A stretch of 5,779 nucleotides of DNA, taken from Bacteroidetes bacterium QH_10_64_19 (GTDB taxonomy: Bacteria; Bacteroidota; Rhodothermia; Rhodothermales; Salinibacteraceae). The position numbers were made by a program, and so were the translations under genes. Within the stretch, counting starts at the first letter, position 1, and each line of letters opens with the position of its first letter. The stretch spans positions 1 through 5,779 of the forward strand of contig PXSY01000164.1 of NCBI GenBank assembly GCA_003023125.1. The letters run 5' to 3'. Under the pieces are notes generated by a model. The model saw only the letters and a list, made by a program, of their open reading frames with translations. It searched no databases and was not told the DNA's origin. Of this stretch, positions 5,457 through 5,779 are shown in pieces.

Positions 5457-5779
5457 CTACGAGTCACCGCGCGCAATGCCGAGGCGGGCCCAGAGGTCCG
5501 TGGCCTGCCCGACCCGCTGCCGCACTGGGATCAACCCCTCCACGAACAGTAGCACCAGGGCCGCCGCCAGGGGCCACTGGTACATCTCCCGGTAGTCGGC
5601 AAATCGCTCCGCGTCGTAGGTCGACGTGCCAATTTCACGAAGGGCTGCGGGCACGTCCGACAGGGCGCTGGTGGTGGCCCCGACCCGAAAATACGCCCCC
5701 GACTGCGCAAGGCGCGTCAGGACCGATTCGTTCAGGCGGCTCTGCACGACGTTGCCGTTGCGGTCTCGCTTAAACCCGA
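5457..5779 (-). CDS. batB: BatB-like vWA-domain membrane protein, C-terminal end (5' part outside window)
   Basis: The frame is open to the right edge, so only the last 106 residues are present and the true start lies outside; the in-window GTG at 5747 is internal. The visible part begins GFKRDRNGN, followed by a leucine-rich helix (ESVLTRLAQSGAYFRVG). This is the usual end of the vWA domain in BatA/BatB proteins, where a 'tGG-Y' segment normally stands. A YREMYQW motif then precedes one hydrophobic membrane helix (about PLAAALVLLFVEGLI) and a short basic tail ending ARGDS. In this family the vWA domain lies between N- and C-terminal membrane helices and is thought to work in an envelope complex with the other Bat proteins. 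I prefer BatB to BatA because TPR/BatC genes follow directly, as in the usual batA-batB-batC-batD-batE order. The MIDAS metal site would be upstream and cannot be checked. Confidence 0.85.
   Translation of the reverse strand, partial: GFKRDRNGNVVQSRLNESVLTRLAQSGAYFRVGATTSALSDVPAALREIGTSTYDAERFADYREMYQWPLAAALVLLFVEGLIPVRQRVGQATDLWARLGIARGDS

Noticed and set aside
1..5779. CRISPR array, tRNA or rRNA genes
   Set aside because: I saw no regularly spaced direct repeats and no tRNA- or rRNA-like sequence on either strand.

Overview
This window looks like a GC-rich chromosomal segment from a halophilic member of the Bacteroidota/Rhodothermota, most like Salinibacter. The evidence is the gene content and order (a Bat 'aerotolerance' operon), high GC, the acidic small protein at the left, and the lack of Shine-Dalgarno sites before the starts. 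The species name is an inference. All supported genes are on the minus strand, so transcription runs from right to left.

Layout in transcription order: the C-terminal end of a BatB-like von Willebrand A membrane protein enters from the right edge (5457-5779). A 184-nt spacer with a terminator-like hairpin follows. Next are an exported TPR protein (4631-5272) and, overlapping it by ATGA, a BatC-type protein (4023-4634) with a TPR-like region, a long Q/S/G-rich linker and the typical Lys-Asp-Trp end. A 363-nt gap (3660-4022) interrupts the operon. It contains a 208-bp MITE-like element (3706-3913) with 10-bp perfect terminal inverted repeats and a TGA direct repeat on each side, plus a 15-nt palindrome. 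Then come batD, broken into an N-terminal part (2493-3659) and a C-terminal part (1915-2523), and batE (1120-1848: TPR, two membrane helices, SH3-like tail). After a 229-nt spacer rich in inverted repeats comes an unrecognised acidic protein (90-890) whose C-terminus resembles the SSB protein-interaction tip. The last 89 bases are AT-rich and have no supported gene.

In Bacteroidota, BatA/BatB (vWA membrane proteins), BatC and BatE (TPR proteins) and BatD (Ig-like envelope protein with one membrane anchor) are thought to form an envelope complex, commonly next to a MoxR ATPase and a DUF58 protein. Here the family members are recognisable, but the set looks damaged. BatD has lost roughly 30-37 residues together with the reading frame, the BatE SH3-like domain is shorter than usual, and a small mobile element lies between batC and batD. 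The strongest second-look items are the MITE-like element, the batD lesion, and the SSB-tip-like tail of the downstream protein.
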